DNA of 12,006 nucleotides, taken from NCBI GenBank assembly GCA_964384625.1, contig CAYLNH010000228.1, forward strand, positions 1 to 12,006, given 5' to 3'. The notes under the pieces are model-generated. The model was not told where the DNA came from. It saw only the letters and a list, made by a program, of their open reading frames with translations, and ran no database searches. Below are positions 1 through 6,041 of the stretch, in pieces. Made by a program: the position numbers and the translations under genes. This DNA is from CAYLNH01 sp964384625 (GTDB lineage Bacteria > Verrucomicrobiota > Lentisphaeria > JABSQK01). The first letter of the stretch is position 1; every line of letters starts with the position of its first letter.

Positions 1-188
1 CATACCGGTGACAGATCCGCAAGCACCGCAGGTTCCCAACCTCTTGAGAGGTCGGCACTCGAGGCAAAGAAGGGCAGTAATCGACGGCCTACTTGGGCCT
101 CAGGACAGCCTTCCGAAGGCTGAGCTTAACAGCAGTTTCGAGAAGCGAAGGCAGTCGATGGCATTGAGAAGGCAGGGAGGTCCTTAGG
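1..188. other. Leading stretch without a recognisable gene
   Basis: No reading frame here looks like a protein, and no tRNA, rRNA or familiar riboswitch pattern is visible. The stretch does contain short perfect inverted repeats: ACCTC/GAGGT at 39-43/48-52 with a 4-base loop, and CAGCCTT/AAGGCTG at 106-112/116-122 with a 3-base loop. They could belong to the 3' region of a gene left of the window or to a small structured RNA on either strand. Nothing in the sequence decides which. Confidence 0.4.
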
Positions 189-244
189 CCTTGCTTATCC
201 AGACCCGTCCCGGTGACGACGGATCCGGATTTGAATAAGCAAGG
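189..244 (-). terminator. Long hairpin just after the prepilin-like gene
   Basis: Perfect 10-bp arms CCTTGCTTAT (189-198) and ATAAGCAAGG (235-244) continue after one mismatch with two further pairs. They enclose an inner CCGTC/GACGG stem (205-209/218-222). The structure begins four bases beyond the minus-strand TAA at 249-251, where a transcription terminator or 3'-stabilising hairpin would sit. There is no U-tract after the stem on the minus strand, so it is not a textbook intrinsic terminator. It could also act on plus-strand transcripts. Confidence 0.55.
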
Positions 245-248
245 GGGG

Positions 249-1061
249 TTATCCCTCCGGGGTGAACTCCAGTTTCGGGGGCGTTGCCTGCTGTACCGGC
301 GGCACGATGTGCGGTGGACGGGGTTCCGGGAAGAAATGCCCGATCCGCCATTCTGTGTCGACGGTCGACAGGTAGCCGGCCTCAATATGTTCGCGGCGCT
401 CCACCGAACCGTCGTAGCGGCTCAAGTGGTGGCCGGTAACCATTTCCGGACTCAACGGGGCAAAGAAGCACAGCGAGGGCTGACCCAGATTCCGGCCGTC
501 GCAGTAATGGGTCGACTCTCGACTATGCGTGACTCGCTCGCGTACCCCTTCCCGGTCGCGGAACAGGCCGTCCTGGAACATCACGGCCCCCGGGCCGGAT
601 TGGTTCAGACGGGACGGCGGCGCCAGCGGCCCCAGACGATCCCAGCCAGGGAAATAAAACCAGGACGACCAGAGCGAGTCATCAAACTCCCTCGACGGCT
701 GGCGGTCCGGATGATCCCAGGTTGCGGATCCGGTGGCCGGATGGCCGGTGTAGGCGAGAAATTCGTACTCGGCGCCGACGCTGAGCAGATCGTGACGGTT
801 GCTGAAATAGCAGTTCGGCAGCATCCGGCGATCGGCGCCCGCCGGGAGAACTTCATCGTGATCGTGGGCGTAGAGCGAAGCGCCGACGGTCAGGTGCGAC
901 AGATGATTTGTGCAGACGGTATCCATCGCCCGGGTGCGGGCGCCGGCAAGGACCGGCAGCAGCAGCGTACAGAAAACCATGACGACAGCAAACACCGCCA
1001 GCAGTTCCACCATCGTGAACCGCCATGTCCCGCCGGATCTATTTGTCGTTCCGCACATCAT
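249..1061 (-). CDS. Prepilin-like protein with N-terminal methylation-type helix (type II secretion/pseudopilin family)
   Basis: This 270-residue protein starts with a short polar leader, then R14-F15-T-M-V-E19-L-L and a hydrophobic helix to about residue 38. That is the class III prepilin signal, with Phe at +1 and Glu at +5. After the helix it has ARTRAMDTVCTNHLSHL...SLYAHDHDEVLPA (residues 41-74), the pattern shared by the large family of pseudopilin-like proteins in Lentisphaerota and Planctomycetes. The rest is a globular domain ending in a Pro-rich tail. Members are thought to be processed by a prepilin peptidase and inserted in the inner membrane or assembled into a pseudopilus; the substrate is unknown. 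The residue before the cleavage site is Arg (codon CGG) rather than the usual Gly. The gene lies 115 bp downstream of polX on the same strand with its own promoter (1109-1137). Two tandem ATGs (1061 and 1058) are possible starts; only a weak GGGG lies upstream. Confidence 0.85.
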   Translation of the reverse strand: MMCGTTNRSGGTWRFTMVELLAVFAVVMVFCTLLLPVLAGARTRAMDTVCTNHLSHLTVGASLYAHDHDEVLPAGADRRMLPNCYFSNRHDLLSVGAEYEFLAYTGHPATGSATWDHPDRQPSREFDDSLWSSWFYFPGWDRLGPLAPPSRLNQSGPGAVMFQDGLFRDREGVRERVTHSRESTHYCDGRNLGQPSLCFFAPLSPEMVTGHHLSRYDGSVERREHIEAGYLSTVDTEWRIGHFFPEPRPPHIVPPVQQATPPKLEFTPEG

Positions 1062-1108
1062 CGTGCCCCAGTTAAAAAGCGCACCGTCCAGGTTTGCCGA
1101 CAGACACT

Positions 1109-1137
1109 ATCTTAACGTTCATAGAAGAAAAAGTCAA
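1109..1137 (-). promoter_or_regulatory. Sigma-70-type promoter for the prepilin-like gene
   Basis: On the minus strand TTGACT (1132-1137, five of six to consensus) is followed after exactly 17 bases by TAAGAT (1109-1114, four of six). Transcription would start near 1102, giving a leader of about 40 bases. The surrounding DNA is strikingly AT-rich compared with the genes on both sides. Confidence 0.55.
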
Positions 1138-1168
1138 ATCAAATCCTCAAAAGATTAAATGTTTTGAC
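1128..1168 (-). terminator. Possible intrinsic terminator of polX
   Basis: On the minus strand GTCAAA (1168-1163) can pair with TTTGAC (1138-1133), and five T's follow directly (1132-1128). A second small stem, AATC/GATT (1142-1145/1153-1156), fits inside. It starts nine bases after the polX stop. The stem is AT-rich and therefore weak. Its distal arm coincides with the -35 box of the prepilin promoter, so the two elements overlap. Confidence 0.35.
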
Positions 1169-1176
1169 GCAAGTCC

Positions 1177-2889
1177 TTATGGATTGAGGAAGTTCTGCAG
1201 GCGTTCCGGCGGCCAGCAGTTGATGATATCGTCGGCCGTGAGCCAGCCTTTGCGGGCGAATCCGATGCCGTATTCGACGTGGCGGAAGTCGTCCAGGGAG
1301 TGGGCATCGGGGTTCAGACTGCACCGGAGTCCCTTGTCGCGGGCGCGGCGCCAGACGTTCCAGGGCAGATCCAGGCGGGACGGCTGGCAGTTCAGCTCCA
1401 GGGCCACGTGATTGGCGATTGCCGCGTCAATCACTTTATCGAGATTGATGTTGTATGGCTCGCGCCGGGGCAGCAAGCGGCCGGTGGGGTGGGCAAGGAT
1501 ATTGGTCTGGGGGTGTTCGATGGCGCGGATGACCCGGGCGGTCTGTTCTTCTTCGGACCGGGTAAAGGCGCTGTGTACGGAGACGATGACCAGGTCCACC
1601 GCCTGCAGAATCGCGTCGTCGAGATCCAGCTCGCCGTCGGTCTTGATGTCACATTCGATACCGCTGAACAAGGTAAAATCGGCGAGGTCCGCCTGCAGCG
1701 CATTGATCCGGTCGACCTGTGCCTGCAGTCGGTCTTCGTCGAGACCGTTTGCTTGGAAGGAGGCGCGGCTGTGGTCGGTAACGGCCAGCATCCGGTGGCC
1801 GAGTTCCCGGGCGTGGGCGATCAGGTTTTCGATGCTTTCGGCGCCGTCGGATGCGGTCGAGTGGTTGTGCAGTGAGCCGCGGTAGTCGCTCAGTTCCACC
1901 AGATCGGGGCAGGGCGCCTGTTCGGCGTGCTCGATTTCGCCGGCGCCCTCGCGGAGTTCCGGCGGGATGTAGTGCAGTTCCAGGGCCGCGAAGATGTCGG
2001 CCTCGCGGCGGCATGGAACGCGGCTGTCGTCGGCCTCGAACAGCCCCCATTCACTAAGTTTACGCCCCTTGTCGCCGGCGCGCCGGCGCATGGCGATGTT
2101 GTGGTCTTTGCTGCCGGTAAAATGATGCAGAGCATAGGGGAAGACATTCTCGGGCACGAGCCGGAGGTCCACCTGCAGGCCGTTGTTCAGGACGACGCTG
2201 GATTTGGTTTCGCCGTGGCCGAGCACGGTCTGGACAAACGGCAGATCGACGAATGCCTGCATGACGGGGCCGGGCTGGGCGGCGGCGCCGAGGAGGTCGG
2301 CGTCCTTGGTCATTTCCTTGAAGCGCCGCAGGCTGCCGGCGACTTCCAGGCGCTTGAGTTCGGGGCAGCGCCGCAGTTCCGCGGCGACCTGGTCTGCCGC
2401 GGCGCGCGCCTGGGCGAAGAGAAAGAGACCGGCGTGGGCGCGGACCCGTTCGATGGCGTCGAGCAGTTTGGCGGCGGTCTTGTCGCCGCAGCCGGGCAGG
2501 GCGGCGACGCTGCCGTCGGCGCAGGCGTCTGCCAGCGCGTCGATGGAGTCGACACCGAGCTCCATGTAGAACAGTTTGATCTTCTTCGGCCCCAGGCCGG
2601 GGATGGTCAGGAGGTCCTGCAGCGACGGGGGAAATTCAGCGCGCAGATCGTTGAGGTACTCGAGTTGGTCAGTGGTCACCAGCTCGGAGATCTTGCCGAC
2701 CAGGGCGTCGCCGAAACCCTTCAGGTTGCCGAGTTCGCCGGCTTGCACCAGTTCGTCGAGATCCTGATCGAGGTTGCGCAAGGTCCGTGCGGCATTGGTG
2801 TAGGCGCGGATCTTGAAGGGGTTCTCGCCCTTGAGCTCGAGGAGCAGGGCGATTTCTTCGAGGGCGGCGATCACGGCTTTCTTGTTCAT
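1177..2889 (-). CDS. polX: DNA polymerase X family protein with PHP 3'-5' exonuclease domain
   Basis: This 570-residue protein has the full length and domain order of bacterial PolX, a gap-filling repair polymerase with a metal-dependent 3'-5' exonuclease. Helix-hairpin-helix motifs lie at about 53-67, 93-107 and 128-145. The nucleotidyltransferase core has GSLRR at 185-189, catalytic aspartates D196 and D198 and a third at D241, with HGETKS at 225-230. The C-terminal PHP domain keeps the expected metal ligands: H341 and H343, D348, H373, E412, H439, H467, D528 and H530. Both active sites therefore look intact. Role from family knowledge: DNA base-excision and gap repair in the cytoplasm. The start ATG (2889-2887) follows CAGGAG with five to six bases of spacing. 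The gene is divergent from dnaA and shares a control region of about 375 bp with it. A candidate -10 lies at 2938-2943. Confidence 0.95.
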   Translation of the reverse strand: MNKKAVIAALEEIALLLELKGENPFKIRAYTNAARTLRNLDQDLDELVQAGELGNLKGFGDALVGKISELVTTDQLEYLNDLRAEFPPSLQDLLTIPGLGPKKIKLFYMELGVDSIDALADACADGSVAALPGCGDKTAAKLLDAIERVRAHAGLFLFAQARAAADQVAAELRRCPELKRLEVAGSLRRFKEMTKDADLLGAAAQPGPVMQAFVDLPFVQTVLGHGETKSSVVLNNGLQVDLRLVPENVFPYALHHFTGSKDHNIAMRRRAGDKGRKLSEWGLFEADDSRVPCRREADIFAALELHYIPPELREGAGEIEHAEQAPCPDLVELSDYRGSLHNHSTASDGAESIENLIAHARELGHRMLAVTDHSRASFQANGLDEDRLQAQVDRINALQADLADFTLFSGIECDIKTDGELDLDDAILQAVDLVIVSVHSAFTRSEEEQTARVIRAIEHPQTNILAHPTGRLLPRREPYNINLDKVIDAAIANHVALELNCQPSRLDLPWNVWRRARDKGLRCSLNPDAHSLDDFRHVEYGIGFARKGWLTADDIINCWPPERLQNFLNP

Positions 2890-2892
2890 CGT

Positions 2893-2898
2893 CTCCTG
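2893..2898 (-). promoter_or_regulatory. Shine-Dalgarno sequence of polX
   Basis: CAGGAG on the minus strand, four bases before the ATG at 2889. It supports the chosen start and is the clearest ribosome-binding site on the minus strand of this window. Confidence 0.7.
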
Positions 2899-2937
2899 TC
2901 GCTTTCCGTCGTTGTCGAGCGGTCTTTCGGCGTCTTC

Positions 2938-2966
2938 ACTATACCGTGTCGGCGGCCTTTTTATAA
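2938..2966 (-). promoter_or_regulatory. Candidate polX promoter
   Basis: The minus strand shows TATAGT (2938-2943, five of six to the -10 consensus). A 17-base spacer separates it from TTATAA (2961-2966), a poor -35 match. The transcript would begin near 2931 and leave about 40 bases before the polX ATG. The DnaA-box-like repeats start six bases upstream of the -35, so DnaA binding could affect this promoter. Confidence 0.35.
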
Positions 2967-2971
2967 CAACT

Positions 2972-3002
2972 TGTGCATGGCCTTTGGATAACCTGTTGAC
3001 AG
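2972..3002. promoter_or_regulatory. Three phased DnaA-box-like 9-mers between polX and dnaA
   Basis: TGTGCATGG (2972-2980), TTTGGATAA (2983-2991) and TGTTGACAG (2994-3002) follow each other at an exact 11-base period, and the first two are both followed by CC. Compared with TGTGGATAA, the reverse complement of the DnaA box TTATCCACA, they have three, one and three mismatches. An AT-rich patch (2958-2970) lies immediately to the left. The position upstream of dnaA, the shared orientation and the helical phasing suggest DnaA binding, either for dnaA autoregulation or as part of a replication origin. Only the middle site is close to consensus. Confidence 0.45.
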
Positions 3003-3067
3003 CGGGATTTCAAGGCGGAAAACGGGGCTGTGACGGAATGTCCCGGGCGTGCGTTTGGCCGGCTCCA

Positions 3068-3089
3068 GGAGCGGCTTTCCTCGCGCTCC
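3068..3089. repeat. GC-rich hairpin in the dnaA upstream region
   Basis: GGAGCG (3068-3073) and CGCTCC (3084-3089) form a perfect 6-bp stem with a 10-base loop. It is followed by a run of GGCCGG/CCGGCC units at about 3094-3110. It lies about 60 bases upstream of the candidate dnaA promoter. Its function is not evident. Confidence 0.35.
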
Positions 3090-3146
3090 GGCAGGCCGGG
3101 CCGGCCGGCTTCGGAGACAATCTCCGGGTTTCTCGATCAAAAGCGC

Positions 3147-3174
3147 TTGATAAGGCGTGGCGAGTCACTAGATT
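3147..3174 (+). promoter_or_regulatory. Candidate dnaA promoter
   Basis: TTGATA (3147-3152, five of six) and TAGATT (3169-3174, four of six) are separated by 16 bases. This would start transcription near 3182 and give a leader of about 85 bases before the dnaA ATG. The palindrome AAGCGCTT (3141-3148) overlaps the -35 box and could be an operator. Confidence 0.35.
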
Positions 3175-3265
3175 GATTCTTGCGTGGCACGCGGGGTCCG
3201 GGGATTCTGGACGTGCTGATTGCAGCATTTATGAGAGAACTTTCTGATACATATGAGTGGTGTCG

Positions 3266-4630
3266 ATGGCTGATTGTCGGGAACTGTGGAGATCGGTTCG
3301 CGAGCAGCTGCGAGACAAAGTCGATACGGATTCCTGGGAGAGGTATTTAGCGGGTATCGTTCCAGTTCGTCTGGACGAGGAGCGCCAGGTGATAACACTT
3401 GGTGTGATGAATGACTTTGTTGCGCTGTGGCTCGATTCGAATTACAAAGATCTGGTTGAGGAGCTGGTGTCCGGCGATTCCGGCACCTGCCTCGCAGCCG
3501 AATTCGTCGGCGGCTATGAAGCGCCGCCGGTTGCCAAACCAACGCGTCGCGAGTTGTCCGCGGTGCCGGCCTTTCCGGCGAAACCGCAATCCCAGACTCA
3601 GACCATCACGGCCCGCCTGCGCCTGCGGCCGGACTTTACCTTCGAGAGTTTCGTGGTCGGCGACAACAGCAAGATCTGCGTCGCCGCGGCGACCGCGGTC
3701 TGCCGGCATCCGGGAACCATTTACAACCCGTTTTTCGTCTACGGCGGCAGCGGTCTGGGCAAGACCCACCTGCTGCAGGCAATCGCCAACGACGTCGCCC
3801 TGCACCGGCCGGAAGCCAAGATCGAGTATCTCACCAGCGAGGAGTTCGTCAACCTCTACGTCGAAGCCGTGCAGAAAAGTACGCTGCCGGCGTTCCGCCG
3901 CCGTTTCCGCAGTCTGGACCTCCTGCTGATCGACGATGTGCAGTTCTTCAAAGGCAAGGTGCAGTCGTCGGAAGAGTTCTTTCATACGTTCAACTCGCTG
4001 TACAACGCGCACAAGCAGATCATCCTGGCTGCGGACCGCACCCCGCAGGAGATCGGTCTGGAAGACCGCATGATCAGCCGTTTCGACTGGGGGCTGTCGG
4101 CTGAGATTCTGCCGCCTGAACTGGAGACGCGCGTCGCGATTCTGAAGAAGAAGCAGGAGATGCAGAGCGTTAAGCTCAGTGACGACGTGCTCTTCCTGGT
4201 GGCCAGCCGGATTCAGTCGAATATGCGAATGCTGGAAAGCGCCTTGACGATCCTGACCATGAACGTCTCGGCGCTGGGCTGCGACATGACCCCGGAGTTG
4301 GCTGAACGCCTGCTCAAGGACAAGTTCGACGTCGAAAATCGCCGCATCGTGACGATCGACATGATCCAGCGGCACGTGGCCGAGAAGTTCGACGTCAAAG
4401 TCTCGGACATCCTCGGGCGCAAGCGGCCGCAGAACATCGCGCAGGCTCGGATGGTGGCAATGTACCTGTCCCGCAAACTGACCAAGTTCTCCTTCCCCGT
4501 TATCGGGGATGCCTTCAACCGGAATCACGCGACCATTGTTCATGCCGTTGACGCCATCGGCGAACGGATGACCAACGACGATTCCCTGCGGGCCACGGTG
4601 AACACGATCACCAAACAGTTGACATCGTGA
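3266..4630 (+). CDS. dnaA: Chromosomal replication initiator protein DnaA
   Basis: This is a DnaA of 454 residues from the chosen ATG. Domain I (about 1-70) has LWRSVREQL...WERYL. A short linker follows, then the AAA+ domain: Walker A GGSGLGKT at 160-167, Walker B LLLIDDVQF at 219-227 with D223 and D224, box VII EDRMISRFDWG at 266-276 containing the arginine finger R272, and sensor II NMRMLESAL at 319-327 with R321. Domain IV (about 355-454) carries the signature helix-turn-helix, IAQARMVAMYLSRKL and then AFNRNHATIVHA. DnaA-ATP binds boxes at the origin, melts it and loads the helicase. The recognition loop departs from the usual GGRDHTTV: one residue is missing, Asp is Asn and the first Thr is Ala. 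The start is uncertain, because GTG at 3257 or 3260 is in frame; ATG 3266 has a weak GAGTGG five bases upstream. dnaN is not adjacent. Confidence 0.95.
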   Translation: MADCRELWRSVREQLRDKVDTDSWERYLAGIVPVRLDEERQVITLGVMNDFVALWLDSNYKDLVEELVSGDSGTCLAAEFVGGYEAPPVAKPTRRELSAVPAFPAKPQSQTQTITARLRLRPDFTFESFVVGDNSKICVAAATAVCRHPGTIYNPFFVYGGSGLGKTHLLQAIANDVALHRPEAKIEYLTSEEFVNLYVEAVQKSTLPAFRRRFRSLDLLLIDDVQFFKGKVQSSEEFFHTFNSLYNAHKQIILAADRTPQEIGLEDRMISRFDWGLSAEILPPELETRVAILKKKQEMQSVKLSDDVLFLVASRIQSNMRMLESALTILTMNVSALGCDMTPELAERLLKDKFDVENRRIVTIDMIQRHVAEKFDVKVSDILGRKRPQNIAQARMVAMYLSRKLTKFSFPVIGDAFNRNHATIVHAVDAIGERMTNDDSLRATVNTITKQLTS

Positions 4631-4631
4631 G

Positions 4632-5981
4632 ATGTCACTGCGGACGAGCCTATTTCTTGCCCTGCGGTATCTGAAGCCGCGGAAGTCGTTCATTACCATC
4701 TCGATGGCCCTTTCCGTCCTGGGCCCGATCATCGGCGTTGCCGTGCTGGTCGTGGTAATCTCCGTGATGAACGGATTTCACCGGGAGATGCGCAAGCAGA
4801 TCTTCAGCCTGACCTCGCACCTGCGGCTGCGTCATCCGCTGGGGGAGCCGATTCGCGATGCCGACCGCCTGGTCGTGCGCCTCAGCGAACTGGGATTTGC
4901 GGCGACGCCGGTAATCCAGGGACCGGTACTGGTGCAGGCGCGCCGCAAAGCACAGCCCGTGACGCTGATGGGAATCGACAAGCGGACGGACCCCAAGGTC
5001 ACGGAGATCCGCGCCAACTGCTTGGTTCGCCGGACCGAGCTGGACGGAACCAAGACCGAGCACTCCTTTGTCCAGGCTTATGACGAACTGCAGGATGATC
5101 AGGTGCTGATCGGCATCAAACTGCAGCGGGCGCTGGGCCTGCAGATCGGCGACAAGCTGTTCGTTCATCCAACCGGGCATCTGGAGAATTACGTCAGGTT
5201 CGAGGAAACCGGGGAAGCCAGAATCGTTCAGCCGGAGGAGAAATACGTCCCGGAAGAACTCGAGATTGCCGGCTTCTTCGAGTTCGGCATGCACCAGTTC
5301 GACAGCGGCATCATCATCACCACGATCGATAAGGCTGCCGAATTGATGATCATCAAACAGGAAGGCGAACTGGTCACCATGGACTGGGGCGACGCCACCG
5401 AGATCAAGATCAAGACCGACGACCCGTTCAAGTTCGACATCTACCTCGAACAGATCTACGCCGACGACATGCTCGGCGAGTACTTCACCTGGTCCTGGCG
5501 GGACGATGACCTGGGTTTCTTCGATGCCCTGCAGACGGAGAAAGTCGTGATGTTCATCATCCTTGTCCTGATTGTGCTGGTGTCCGCCTTCTGCGTCTGC
5601 GCCACGCTGATCACAGTGGTCTTTCAGAAGACCCGTGAGATCGGCATTGTGAAAGCGATCGGCGGTGATCCGTTGACCATCATGCTGGTGTTTTTCCTGC
5701 AGGGCGCGGTCATCGGCGCCTTCGGAATCGGCGTCGGAATTCTGGTCGGCTTGTTGATGGTCCGTCTGCGGAATGTATTTCTGGAGCTGATGAGCGGCCT
5801 GTTCGGTCGCGAATTCCTGCCGCCGGCGCTGTATTTCTTTGACGGCCTCCCGGCTGAAGTGCGGACCGCCGACCTCACCGGCATCGGCATCAGCGCCTTT
5901 GTGCTGTGTGTTCTTGCCGCTGTCGTCCCCGCGATGATGGCCATGTTCATCTCGCCGAGCCGCGCGATCCGCTCCGAGTAA
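4632..5981 (+). CDS. LolC/LolE-type ABC transporter permease (FtsX/MacB family)
   Basis: This 449-residue inner-membrane protein has the layout of lipoprotein-releasing permeases. Transmembrane helix 1 is at about 20-46, running into SVMNGFHREMRKQI (44-57), which closely resembles LolC/E. A large periplasmic domain (about 50-300) follows, then three more helices at about 305-331, 349-376 and 414-437. The cytoplasmic coupling segment KTREIGIVKAIGG (333-345) contacts the ATPase in this family. LolCDE extracts lipoproteins from the inner membrane and passes them to LolA. The cognate ATPase LolD is not in the window. The ATG lies one base after the dnaA stop with no strong ribosome-binding site, so translation is probably coupled to dnaA. 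Asp and Glu are abundant in the periplasmic part. It could belong to another FtsX-type exporter. Confidence 0.87.
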   Translation: MSLRTSLFLALRYLKPRKSFITISMALSVLGPIIGVAVLVVVISVMNGFHREMRKQIFSLTSHLRLRHPLGEPIRDADRLVVRLSELGFAATPVIQGPVLVQARRKAQPVTLMGIDKRTDPKVTEIRANCLVRRTELDGTKTEHSFVQAYDELQDDQVLIGIKLQRALGLQIGDKLFVHPTGHLENYVRFEETGEARIVQPEEKYVPEELEIAGFFEFGMHQFDSGIIITTIDKAAELMIIKQEGELVTMDWGDATEIKIKTDDPFKFDIYLEQIYADDMLGEYFTWSWRDDDLGFFDALQTEKVVMFIILVLIVLVSAFCVCATLITVVFQKTREIGIVKAIGGDPLTIMLVFFLQGAVIGAFGIGVGILVGLLMVRLRNVFLELMSGLFGREFLPPALYFFDGLPAEVRTADLTGIGISAFVLCVLAAVVPAMMAMFISPSRAIRSE

Positions 5982-5998
5982 CTTCGGGCTGTTACCGT

Positions 5999-6020
5999 GG
6001 CGGACGATTTCCGGTCCGCC
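5999..6020 (+). terminator. Hairpin between the permease and the aldo/keto reductase genes
   Basis: GGCGGAC (5999-6005) and GTCCGCC (6014-6020) form a perfect 7-bp stem with an 8-base loop, 17 bases after the permease stop. No U-tract follows, only CCCAAGC. It may attenuate or protect the dnaA-permease message. It also argues against the in-frame GTG at 5997 as the start of the next gene. Confidence 0.45.
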
Positions 6021-6041
6021 CCCAAGCAAAGGAACGAGAAG

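Noticed and set aside
124..254. A possible integron attC site, from GCTTAAC at 124-130
   Set aside because: The matching GTTRRRY core site is absent at a proper distance, and there is no integrase or cassette array.
213..1115. A 300-codon plus-strand open frame over the prepilin-like gene
   Set aside because: Its translation is rich in Arg, Gly and Pro with no recognisable family, while the opposite strand encodes a clear prepilin N-terminus. It is an antisense shadow in GC-rich DNA.
1927..2991. A 354-codon plus-strand frame antisense to polX
   Set aside because: It mirrors the codon pattern of polX, whose domains and catalytic residues are all in place. No family features are seen in the antisense frame.
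3253..3273. A six-codon upstream open frame (ATG AGT ... TGA) overlapping the dnaA start
   Set aside because: It has no ribosome-binding site, and its position follows from the dnaA start region. Nothing supports its translation.
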